Below, piece by piece: positions 8,326 through 15,696 of a stretch of DNA of 64,000 nucleotides. Below the pieces are notes generated by a model. It had not been told where the DNA came from. It did not search any database and saw nothing but the letters and a program-made list of their open reading frames with translations. How positions within the stretch are numbered: the stretch's first letter is position 1; each line of letters begins with the position of its first letter. Source of the DNA: Roseovarius confluentis (GTDB lineage: Bacteria > Pseudomonadota > Alphaproteobacteria > Rhodobacterales > Rhodobacteraceae); NCBI RefSeq assembly GCF_002917925.1, contig NZ_PPFE01000004.1:62001-126000 (forward strand). Direction: 5' to 3'. The translations under genes and the position numbers were made by a program.

Positions 8326-9705
8326 ATGCCGCTTGAGTTTGCACCGGACGGGGCTGATGCCCTTCCGCTTCACGTGATCGAACAGGACGCGCTGGAGGAT
8401 TGGCTGTCAGGCCAGTCCGCCAATGTGACGACATGGGTGAATGCGGCGGGATTCACCGGCGGGCTGGGCCAGTCGCTGCTGTTGCCGGATGGTAATGGCG
8501 CGCCGGAGATGGCGTTGGCAGGCTATGGTACCGAGGCAGCACGCAGGCGGGGGCGGTTTCACCTTGCCGGGCAGGCCGCGAGCCTGCCCGAGGGGGTCTA
8601 TCGTCTGGAAGGGCTGGCGCCGGAGCGGGCCGCGGAAGAGGCGCTGGGCTGGCTGTTCGCGGGATATGCCTTTGACCGCTACAAGGATCAGAAACCCGCC
8701 AAGGCGACGCTGGTGGCCCCCGAGGGGGTCGATGCGGCCCGGCTGGAGGCGATTGCCGCCGGCGAGGCGCTGACGCGCGACCTGATCAATACGCCGGCCT
8801 CGGACATGGGGCCGGTGGAGCTGGAGGCGGCTTGTGCTGACCTTGCGAAGGAGCAGGGTGCGGAGATCGAGGTCATCCGCGGCGAGGCACTACTGGACGA
8901 GAACTTCCCGATGATCCACACGGTGGGCCGCGCCGCCGATCAGGCACCCCGGCTGATCGACATGCGCTGGGGCGGAACGGGGCCGACCCTGACGTTGGTG
9001 GGAAAAGGTGTATGTTTCGACACCGGGGGGCTGAACCTGAAGCCGGGCGCAAGCATGGGCCTGATGAAGAAGGACATGGGTGGCGCGGCGACGGTGCTGG
9101 GATTGGCCCGTATGATCATGGCGCTGAAGCTGCCGGTGCGCTTGCGGGTGCTGATCCCGGCGGTGGAAAATTCCGTCAGCGGCAATGCATTTCGCCCCGG
9201 CGACATCCTGACCGCACGCAATGGCATGACGGTGGAAATCAACAACACCGACGCCGAAGGGCGGCTTGTGCTGGCAGATGCGCTGAGCTTTGGGGCCGAG
9301 GATGAACCGGACCTGATGATCTCGATGGCGACGCTGACCGGGGCCGCACGGGTGGCGGTGGGGCCGGATATCGCGCCGTATTTCACCGATGACGGGGTGC
9401 TGTCCGGCGCGCTGGACGCGGCGGCGTTGGAGGTGGCGGACCCGGTCTGGCGCCTGCCGTTCCATGAGCCCTACGAGGCTATGATCGAGCCGGGCATCGC
9501 CGATCTGGACAACGCGCCCAAAGGCGGGTTCGCTGGCGCGATCACTGCCGCGCTGTTCCTGCGGCGGTTCGCGGGTGGCACGCGATACGCGCATTTTGAC
9601 ATATACGGCTGGAGCCAGAGTGCTGCGCCGGGCCGTACCAAAGGCGGGGTCGGTATGGGTGCACGGGCGCTGCTGGAGGCCTTGCCCGAGGTCCTGACGC
9701 TGTGA
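8326..9705 (+). CDS. leucyl aminopeptidase family protein (M17)
   Basis: A 459-residue cytosolic aminopeptidase with two metal ions. The C-terminal catalytic domain contains GKGVCFDTGGLNLKPG (about 226-241), KKDMGGAATVLG and the signature NTDAEGRLVLADAL (about 307-320). The N-terminal domain is divergent, as in the shorter M17 proteins of alphaproteobacteria, so the exact substrate preference is uncertain. It heads a four-gene unit; its stop overlaps the next start by 4 bp (GTGA). Together with the following NlpC/P60 gene it forms a peptidase pair that is plausibly concerned with cell-wall peptide recycling. Confidence 0.9.
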   Translation: MPLEFAPDGADALPLHVIEQDALEDWLSGQSANVTTWVNAAGFTGGLGQSLLLPDGNGAPEMALAGYGTEAARRRGRFHLAGQAASLPEGVYRLEGLAPERAAEEALGWLFAGYAFDRYKDQKPAKATLVAPEGVDAARLEAIAAGEALTRDLINTPASDMGPVELEAACADLAKEQGAEIEVIRGEALLDENFPMIHTVGRAADQAPRLIDMRWGGTGPTLTLVGKGVCFDTGGLNLKPGASMGLMKKDMGGAATVLGLARMIMALKLPVRLRVLIPAVENSVSGNAFRPGDILTARNGMTVEINNTDAEGRLVLADALSFGAEDEPDLMISMATLTGAARVAVGPDIAPYFTDDGVLSGALDAAALEVADPVWRLPFHEPYEAMIEPGIADLDNAPKGGFAGAITAALFLRRFAGGTRYAHFDIYGWSQSAAPGRTKGGVGMGARALLEALPEVLTL

Positions 9706-10556
9706 CAGACCGCCGGCGGCTGCATTCCAACGGCCGCGTGGCCGATGCGGGCCTTTTGGGGCAGGTCGAGGCGGAGTTGTTCGTGGAAGGCGAAGACCGG
9801 CAGGTGATCGTGCCTGTCACGCCAATCCTGTCGGAGCCGGAGGGCAAGCGCGAGCGTGAACTGGTCTTTGGCGAGGGTGTGCGCCAGCTGGAAGAGCGGG
9901 ACGGCTGGGTCTTTGGCTATGCGCTGCGCGATGGGTATGCGGGGTATATCGCGGCCGGTGATCTTGCCTTGCCGAAAGGGCCGCCGAACCATGTGGTGCA
10001 GGCGCGAATGTCCTATGCGCTGGGAGAACCGGATTTCAAGGCGAAGACCGAGCATCTTGCGCTGAGCCTTGGGGCCTGGGTGAGCGTGACCGGAACCGAG
10101 GGGCGCTGGGCCGAGATCTTGGCACCGGAGGGCCGGATGTACGTCCCGGCGGTGCATTTGCGCGTGGTCCGCGCGGTCGAAGCCGATCCAGTGGGCGTGG
10201 CAGAGCGGCTTGTGGGCACGCCCTATGTGTGGGGCGGAAACTCGGCGCTGGGGATTGATTGTTCGGGGCTGGTGCAGGTCGGGTGCCTGGCCTGCGGCGT
10301 GGCCTGCCCCGGCGACAGCGACATGCAGGAGGCGGAGCTTGGTGAGGCGCTGCCCGAAGACGCGCCTTTGCAGCGTGGCGATTTGCTGTTCTGGAAAGGG
10401 CATGTGGCATGGGTGGTTGACCCCGAGACGATCCTGCATGCCAATGCGTATCACATGGCCGTCGCTTATGAGCCATTGCAAGACGCCATCGCGCGGATCG
10501 AGGCGCAGGGGGACGGGCCGGTGACGGCCCGCAAGAGATTGGAGACAAAGCCATGA
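9702..10556 (+). CDS. NlpC/P60-family cysteine peptidase (C40) with SH3-like N-terminus
   Basis: A 284-residue protein starting at a GTG that overlaps the aminopeptidase stop by 4 bp. The N-terminal half reads as two SH3-like segments (about 1-150), for instance LEERDGWVFGYALRDGYAGYI. The C-terminal NlpC/P60 domain has the nucleophile Cys187 in GIDCSGLVQ, His234 in WKGHVAWV and a third polar residue, His246, in ILHANAY. Such enzymes cleave D-gamma-glutamyl-diaminopimelate or related bonds in peptidoglycan peptides. No signal peptide is visible, which favours a cytoplasmic recycling role alongside the M17 aminopeptidase. Confidence 0.88.
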   Translation: MTDRRRLHSNGRVADAGLLGQVEAELFVEGEDRQVIVPVTPILSEPEGKRERELVFGEGVRQLEERDGWVFGYALRDGYAGYIAAGDLALPKGPPNHVVQARMSYALGEPDFKAKTEHLALSLGAWVSVTGTEGRWAEILAPEGRMYVPAVHLRVVRAVEADPVGVAERLVGTPYVWGGNSALGIDCSGLVQVGCLACGVACPGDSDMQEAELGEALPEDAPLQRGDLLFWKGHVAWVVDPETILHANAYHMAVAYEPLQDAIARIEAQGDGPVTARKRLETKP

Positions 10557-11515
10557 GTGACCCGTTCTTTCAGCCCGTTTCCGGGTTCGAGCTGCCGCGT
10601 TTCGCCGGTGTGCCGACCTTCATGCGGTTGCCGCATCTGCTGCCGGATCATGCGCGGTATGGCGACGTGGATGTGGGGATCATCGGGGTGCCTTGGGACA
10701 GCGGAACGACGAACCGCCCCGGGCCACGCCACGGGCCGCGGCAGTTGCGCGATGCGTCCACCATGATCCGGGCGCAGCATGCGGTGAGCGGCGTGCGGCC
10801 GTTCGAGGCGCTGAATTGTGCCGATCTGGGCGATGTAGGGCCGAACCCCGCTGATATCGCGGACAGCATGGAGCGGATCACGAACTTTTACCAAGGCGTC
10901 GTGGATGCCGGGATCACGCCGCTGACGGCGGGGGGCGATCACCTGACCAGCCTGCCGGTGCTGCGTGCGGTCGCCAAAAACGGCCCTCTGGGCATGGTGC
11001 ATTTCGACAGCCATACGGACCTTTTTCACAGCTATTTCAACGGCCAGATGTACACCCACGGCACGCCCTTCCGCCGCGCTGTGGAGGAGAGCCTGCTGGA
11101 CCCCAAGCGCGTGGTGCAGATCGGGCTGCGCGGCAGCATGTACGATTCCGAGGACCGCGATTTCGCCCGCGCCGAGGGCATCCGGCTGATCCTGATCGAG
11201 GAGTTCTTCGAACGAGGCGTGGCCGACGTGATGGCCGAGGCGCGTGAGATCGTGGGGGATAAGCCCGCTTACGTGTCCTACGACATCGACTTCGTAGATC
11301 CGACCTTTGCGCCCGGGACCGGCACACCCGAGGTGGGCGGTCCGAACTCGTACGAGGCGTTGCAGGTCTGCCGGGAACTTGAGGGCGTCAATATCGTGGG
11401 CGCCGACATGGTCGAAGTGTCGCCGCCGTTCGATGCCAGTGGGAACACGGCCTTTCTGGGCGTGTCGATCATGTTCGAGATCCTGTGCGTGATGGCCGCG
11501 GGACGCGCAAAATGA
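10553..11515 (+). CDS. speB: agmatinase-family ureohydrolase
   Basis: A 320-residue member of the arginase/agmatinase fold, with a binuclear Mn site that releases urea from a guanidino compound. Metal-ligand motifs are GGDHLTSLPVL (about 126-136), HFDSHTDLFH (about 149-158) and SYDIDFVDPTFAPGTGTPE (about 241-259). DSHTD replaces the commoner DAHxD, but the ligands are kept. Agmatine is the likely substrate; guanidinobutyrate or guanidinopropionate cannot be excluded, because these enzymes share the motifs. The start overlaps the NlpC/P60 stop (ATGA), and the stop overlaps the methyltransferase start, so all four genes are translationally coupled. Confidence 0.85.
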   Translation: MSDPFFQPVSGFELPRFAGVPTFMRLPHLLPDHARYGDVDVGIIGVPWDSGTTNRPGPRHGPRQLRDASTMIRAQHAVSGVRPFEALNCADLGDVGPNPADIADSMERITNFYQGVVDAGITPLTAGGDHLTSLPVLRAVAKNGPLGMVHFDSHTDLFHSYFNGQMYTHGTPFRRAVEESLLDPKRVVQIGLRGSMYDSEDRDFARAEGIRLILIEEFFERGVADVMAEAREIVGDKPAYVSYDIDFVDPTFAPGTGTPEVGGPNSYEALQVCRELEGVNIVGADMVEVSPPFDASGNTAFLGVSIMFEILCVMAAGRAK

Positions 11516-12372
11516 GTGCGATCGTCAATACCGAGCAGGCCGAGCATTGGTCGGGCAAGGCGGGCGAGGTCTGGGTGCGTGAACAGGCAATGTTCGATGG
11601 GCTGATGGCGCCGGTGCTGGACTTGTTGCTGGCGCGGGCAGGACTGCAAACCGGGAGCCGCGTGGTCGATATCGGCTGCGGCACAGGCGCTGGGTTGATC
11701 GCCGCGGCGGAGCTCGTGGGCGAGGGCGGCCACGTGACCGGGCTGGACGTGTCGGAGCCGATGCTGGAGCTGGCGAAAGAGCGGCTGGAGTCAGAGGGCG
11801 TGACCAATGCGACCTGTCTTTTGGCCGATGCGCAGGTGCATCCGTTCGGCGACATGGCGGCGGATCACTTGGTGTCGCGCTTTGGCGTGATGTTCTTTTC
11901 CGATCCCGTGGCAGCCTTTGCCAACATGCGGCGCGCGTTGAAACCGGGCGGGCGCATGACCTTCGTGTGCTGGGCCGGGATGGACGGCAACCCCTGGTTT
12001 CGCATCCCTGCCGAGGCGGCGAAGGCCGTGGTGGGCGCGCCCCCACCACAGGACCCGCGTGCGCCGGGGCCGATGGCATTTTCAGAGGCGGATTACGTGC
12101 GGGATATTCTGGGGCAGGCCGGGTTCGAGGGGATCGGGCTGACCACTGAAGAGATCACGCTGATGCCCATTGGCGACCTTGAGCAGAACGCGACCTTCGC
12201 GTCACGCGAAGGGCCCGCCGGGAGGATCGTCAAGGACATGGGCGGTGGTCGCAAGGACTATGCCGCCGTGGCGGCGAAGCTGCGCGAGGCCTTGAAAGCG
12301 TTCGAGACCCCGGACGGCGCGCTGCGCATTCCGGGGCGGGTGCATGTGGTCAGCGCGACCGCAGGCGGTTGA
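11512..12372 (+). CDS. class I SAM-dependent methyltransferase
   Basis: A 286-residue protein with a Rossmann-type methyltransferase core. Motif I is VVDIGCGTGAGLI (about 51-63), with a following acidic residue in VTGLDVSEPMLELA and RRALKPGGRMTFVCWAG downstream. The closest general type is the UbiE/Methyltransf_25 group acting on small molecules; the substrate is unknown. The ATG at 11512 overlaps the ureohydrolase stop by 4 bp. The last 23 bp overlap the 3' end of the convergent transglycosylase gene. Confidence 0.85.
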   Translation: MSAIVNTEQAEHWSGKAGEVWVREQAMFDGLMAPVLDLLLARAGLQTGSRVVDIGCGTGAGLIAAAELVGEGGHVTGLDVSEPMLELAKERLESEGVTNATCLLADAQVHPFGDMAADHLVSRFGVMFFSDPVAAFANMRRALKPGGRMTFVCWAGMDGNPWFRIPAEAAKAVVGAPPPQDPRAPGPMAFSEADYVRDILGQAGFEGIGLTTEEITLMPIGDLEQNATFASREGPAGRIVKDMGGGRKDYAAVAAKLREALKAFETPDGALRIPGRVHVVSATAGG

Positions 12373-13696
12373 GCACCTCGCGCGAGGCGTAGCCGTCGAC
12401 CTTCATGCCCGCGCTTTGCTGGAAGCCCATGATCGACTTGGACGTGTTCGGCCCGATGATGCCGTCGATCTTTTCCAGCGGATAGCCCATCTGCTTCAGC
12501 CGGCGCTGGATTTCCTTGCGTTCCTCGAAGCTGACGGGGGTATAGCCGCGCGGCCAGCTGGCCTGGATCGCGGGGCCGCCCTTGATGCGGTCGGACAGGT
12601 GCCCGACGCCGATCGCGTAGGCGTCGGCATTGTTGTAGCGCTTGATCACGTCGAAATTGGAAAAGACCATGAAGGACGCGCCGGCAGGCCCCGCCGGTTG
12701 CAGGATGCGGGCCGAGCCATAGTCGCGCACCGGGCGGCCATCGACGCCGACGACGCCCTGCGCGGCCCATTGCGAGGGCATCCGGCTCGTGTTGCCGAAG
12801 CGGGCGCCATTGGGCACGCGCACTTCGACGCCCCAGGGCATGCCCTTGCGCCAGCCGAAACGCTTGAGATAGGCGGCGGTGGAGGCGAGCGCGTCGGAGG
12901 GATCATTGGACCAGATGTCGCGGCGCCCGTCGCCAGTGAAATCCACGGCATAGGCTTCATACGATGTGGGAATGAACTGCGTATGGCCCATCGCGCCGGC
13001 CCAGGAGCCGGTGAAGTTTCGCGGCGTGGTGTCGCCGTTCTGCAGGATCTTCAGCGCGGCCATTAGCTGTTTCTCGAAGAAATCGCCCCGGCGGCCGTCG
13101 AAGGCCAGCGTCGAGAGCGCCTCTATCACGGGGATGTCGCCCATGCGGGTGCCGTACTTGCTTTCCAGGCCCCAGACGGCGGTGACGACCTCGGCCTCGA
13201 CGCCGTAGGCCTGTTCGATCCGGTTCAGGGCGCGGCGGTGGCGGCGCAAGGCGTTTTGGCCCATGCCGACACGTTCGGGCGAGGCGGCGCTGTCGAGGTA
13301 ATCCCAGATCTGGCGTTTGAACTCGGCCTGGTTGCGGTCTTTCGAGACCACGTCCGCGTTATAGTTGATGCCGCGGAAAGCGGCGTCGAAGACCTGCGCC
13401 CTGATCCCGCGCGACAGGGCGCGACCGCGGAACGAGCGGACCCAATTGTCGAAGGCGGGGTTGGAGACGCGGGTGACCTGCGCCTCGCCTGTGCTTTCGC
13501 TCAAGGCTTCGGGGCGCAATTTCGGGCGAAGGGACTTGGTCGAGACGGCGACCCGTGTGACCTGTGGCGTCGGCGTGGCCGCCTGTGCCGCTGCGGGCCG
13601 TACGACGGGCCGGATCGACGATTCGAGGGCCGTGGCCGCCGCGCCGCCGGACAGAAGGGCAGCGCCCAGAACTGGAAAGAGATACCTGACAAACAT
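12350..13696 (-). CDS. lytic murein transglycosylase (MltB family) with peptidoglycan-binding domain
   Basis: A 448-residue exported enzyme that cleaves the glycan strands of peptidoglycan non-hydrolytically. A signal-peptide-like N-terminus (MFVRYLFPVLGAALLSGG) is followed by a Pro/Ala-rich linker and an SLT_2 domain (about 80-370). The catalytic Glu is at about 178 in VWGLESKYGTRMG, with GAMGHTQFIPTSYEAYAVDF downstream. A PG_binding_1 domain forms the C-terminus (about 395-445, QMGYPLEKIDGIIGPNTSKS). The start at 13696 has a GGGGCG site; the upstream 19-codon extension was rejected because it would bury the signal peptide. It converges with the methyltransferase gene. Confidence 0.9.
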   Translation of the reverse strand: MFVRYLFPVLGAALLSGGAAATALESSIRPVVRPAAAQAATPTPQVTRVAVSTKSLRPKLRPEALSESTGEAQVTRVSNPAFDNWVRSFRGRALSRGIRAQVFDAAFRGINYNADVVSKDRNQAEFKRQIWDYLDSAASPERVGMGQNALRRHRRALNRIEQAYGVEAEVVTAVWGLESKYGTRMGDIPVIEALSTLAFDGRRGDFFEKQLMAALKILQNGDTTPRNFTGSWAGAMGHTQFIPTSYEAYAVDFTGDGRRDIWSNDPSDALASTAAYLKRFGWRKGMPWGVEVRVPNGARFGNTSRMPSQWAAQGVVGVDGRPVRDYGSARILQPAGPAGASFMVFSNFDVIKRYNNADAYAIGVGHLSDRIKGGPAIQASWPRGYTPVSFEERKEIQRRLKQMGYPLEKIDGIIGPNTSKSIMGFQQSAGMKVDGYASREVLNRLRSR

Positions 13697-13793
13697 TGCT
13701 CGCCCCTTTTGGATGGGTTTGATTGGAGCATAGCCTGAAACAGAGTGTTTCAAAAGTGTTCAATGATGGGGCCGGGCGAAGTGTCGCCGTTCT

Positions 13794-14483
13794 TCAGGCC
13801 GTGTCGCAGGTCATGGCGGCAAGGCATTCGCGCAGTAGGATCGCGCGGCGGGGGCGGAAGGACGCGCCGGTCAGTTCCAGCCCGTGCATCCGGTCGAGGC
13901 GGAAGGCGCGGAAATCGCCGCGCAAGTGGCAGAAGGCCAGAAGGCAGAGCGAGGATTGCATGAGGACGACCGACAACGGGTCGACCTCGCGCGTGGTTTC
14001 GCGGCCCTCGGCGTCGGAATAGTCGAAACGGATGGTCTTTTCCTCCCACGTGGCGCGGCGCAGGCGGGCGGTGTCGACGCCGGATTGCGGCAGAGGGGTA
14101 AAGCGGCGGGCCGAGAGCACGGCGTGATCCAGCCGGTGCGCCTGGGCCTGCGGCAGGCGGGCGCGCAGCTTGGCCAGCGCCGATTGCGCGGCTTCGGCCA
14201 AGGTTCTGTCGCCCACCTCTTCGACCTCGCGCAGGCCCAACACAAGCGCCTCGAGTTCGTCCTCGTCAAAGTTGAGCGGGGGCAGGGCGGCGTCCTCAAT
14301 CAGGCGGTAGCCGAAGCCCGCCGCACCGTCGATCACGGCGCCAAGACCGCGAAGGGCGTCGATGTCGCGATAGATCGTGCGAGCGGTCACGTCGAGCCGG
14401 TCCGCCAGCGCCTGCGCCGTGGCGGGGGGCGGCACGATGCGTAGGGCCTGCATCAATTTGAAAAGGCGTTCAGTCCGGGTCAT
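13794..14483 (-). CDS. YafY-type transcriptional regulator (HTH + WYL domain)
   Basis: A 229-residue DNA-binding protein. The N-terminal HTH_11 domain (about 1-60) contains QALADRLDVTARTIYRDIDAL, and the C-terminal WYL domain (about 130-229) contains the IRFDYSDAEGRETTREVDPLSV strands. WYL proteins bind ligands such as nucleic acids or nucleotides and regulate varied pathways, including DNA-damage and defence functions; no target can be named here. It is divergent from the antiporter gene, which it could regulate. Confidence 0.85.
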   Translation of the reverse strand: MTRTERLFKLMQALRIVPPPATAQALADRLDVTARTIYRDIDALRGLGAVIDGAAGFGYRLIEDAALPPLNFDEDELEALVLGLREVEEVGDRTLAEAAQSALAKLRARLPQAQAHRLDHAVLSARRFTPLPQSGVDTARLRRATWEEKTIRFDYSDAEGRETTREVDPLSVVLMQSSLCLLAFCHLRGDFRAFRLDRMHGLELTGASFRPRRAILLRECLAAMTCDTA

Positions 14484-14655
14484 GGCGCGGAGTATGCTGC
14501 CACATGGTGACAAGATTTGTCAGCATAGTTTGGCCGCAGGCGACGCGATGAACCTGTCACGGCAGCGAAATCTTTCCAGTGTCGTCTTGAATTGGGACGG
14601 AGCCTGCTCAGATTCGCTGCAACGCGTCTGATGCGCGGGATTGGAGTTACCTGAA

Positions 14656-15609
14656 TTGGATATCGTCTTCGTGATCGCCGGGCTTGCAGGCCTGATCCTT
14701 GGCGGTGAATTGCTGGTGCGCAACGCGGTGCAACTGGCGCGGGGGATAGGCGTGTCGCCGCTTGTGATCGGGCTGACCATCGTGGGGTTCGGCACCTCGG
14801 CGCCGGAACTGGTGACCAGCTTGCAGGCGGCGTGGGTCGGTGCGCCGGGGATCGCGCTGGGCAACGTGGTGGGCAGCAATATCGGCAATACGCTGTTGAT
14901 CGTGGGGATTGCGGCCTTGATCTCGCCCATTCTTGTGGCGCGGCGGGCACTGGCGCGGGACGGGGCCGTGATGCTGGGCGCGACGTTGGTCTGTGCGGCG
15001 CTGGTAATGAGCGGCGAGATGGGGCGCTTGGCCGGGCTGGGGCTCGTGCTCGCGCTGGCGGGCTACCTGGCCTTTACCTTCATGGCAGAGCGCAAGGGGC
15101 CGACGGCGGCGGGCGAGGTGTATGCCGCGGAAGGCGATTTGTTGCCCGAAGCGCCGGTGCGGGCGGGCCGTGCGGCGCTGGGGCTGTTGATCGGGCTGGT
15201 TGTTATCCTGGCCGGGGCGCGGTTCCTGGTGTCCGGGGCCGTGGGGCTGGCGCAGATGCTGGGGATGAGCGACGCGGTGATCGGATTGACCGTGGTGGCA
15301 ATAGGCACGTCGATGCCGGAGCTAGTGACCTCGGTGCTGGCGGCCCGCAAGGGGCACGGCGAGGTGGCGTTCGGGAACATCATCGGCAGCAACATCTTCA
15401 ACATCCTCGGCATACTGGGGGCGACGGTCTTGGTGGTGCCGATGGCCGCACCCTTGCCGATCACGGGGGTGGACCTGGCCGTGTTGGTGGGGTCGGCGGT
15501 GGTGTTCGTGGCGTTCGCCTTTACCGGCGCGCGGATCGATCGGCGTGAGGGGGCCGTGCTGCTGGCGGCCTACGCTGCTTATATTGTCTGGCTGTTGGCG
15601 AGCATCTAG
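14656..15609 (+). CDS. calcium/sodium antiporter (CaCA family, YrbG-like)
   Basis: A 317-residue inner-membrane exchanger with about ten hydrophobic segments and the internal duplication of the CaCA family. The first alpha repeat contains GFGTSAPELVTS followed by VGSNIGNTLLIVG. The second contains AIGTSMPELVTS followed by IGSNIFNILGILG. The TTG at 14656 was preferred over the TTG at 14641 because GGAG (14643-14646) lies 9 nt upstream of it; both are in frame. It probably moves Ca2+ out in exchange for Na+ or H+. Confidence 0.88.
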   Translation: MDIVFVIAGLAGLILGGELLVRNAVQLARGIGVSPLVIGLTIVGFGTSAPELVTSLQAAWVGAPGIALGNVVGSNIGNTLLIVGIAALISPILVARRALARDGAVMLGATLVCAALVMSGEMGRLAGLGLVLALAGYLAFTFMAERKGPTAAGEVYAAEGDLLPEAPVRAGRAALGLLIGLVVILAGARFLVSGAVGLAQMLGMSDAVIGLTVVAIGTSMPELVTSVLAARKGHGEVAFGNIIGSNIFNILGILGATVLVVPMAAPLPITGVDLAVLVGSAVVFVAFAFTGARIDRREGAVLLAAYAAYIVWLLASI

Positions 15610-15610
15610 C

Positions 15611-15696
15611 GGCGTTTCCGGGGCAGTTATGAAAATGCATTGTTTTCTGCGTTCGAAGAGGCAGCGAAAAGCGTTTCAATTCATCCCGGAAACGCC
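15611..15696. repeat. 12-bp perfect inverted repeat filling the gap between convergent genes
   Basis: GGCGTTTCCGGG (15611-15622) and CCCGGAAACGCC (15685-15696) bracket a 62-bp AT-richer spacer that itself holds GAAAAGCGTTTC. The right arm abuts the rnr stop codon. The element fits exactly between the antiporter and rnr 3' ends; it could be a terminator for both, or a small inserted repeat. Confidence 0.5.
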
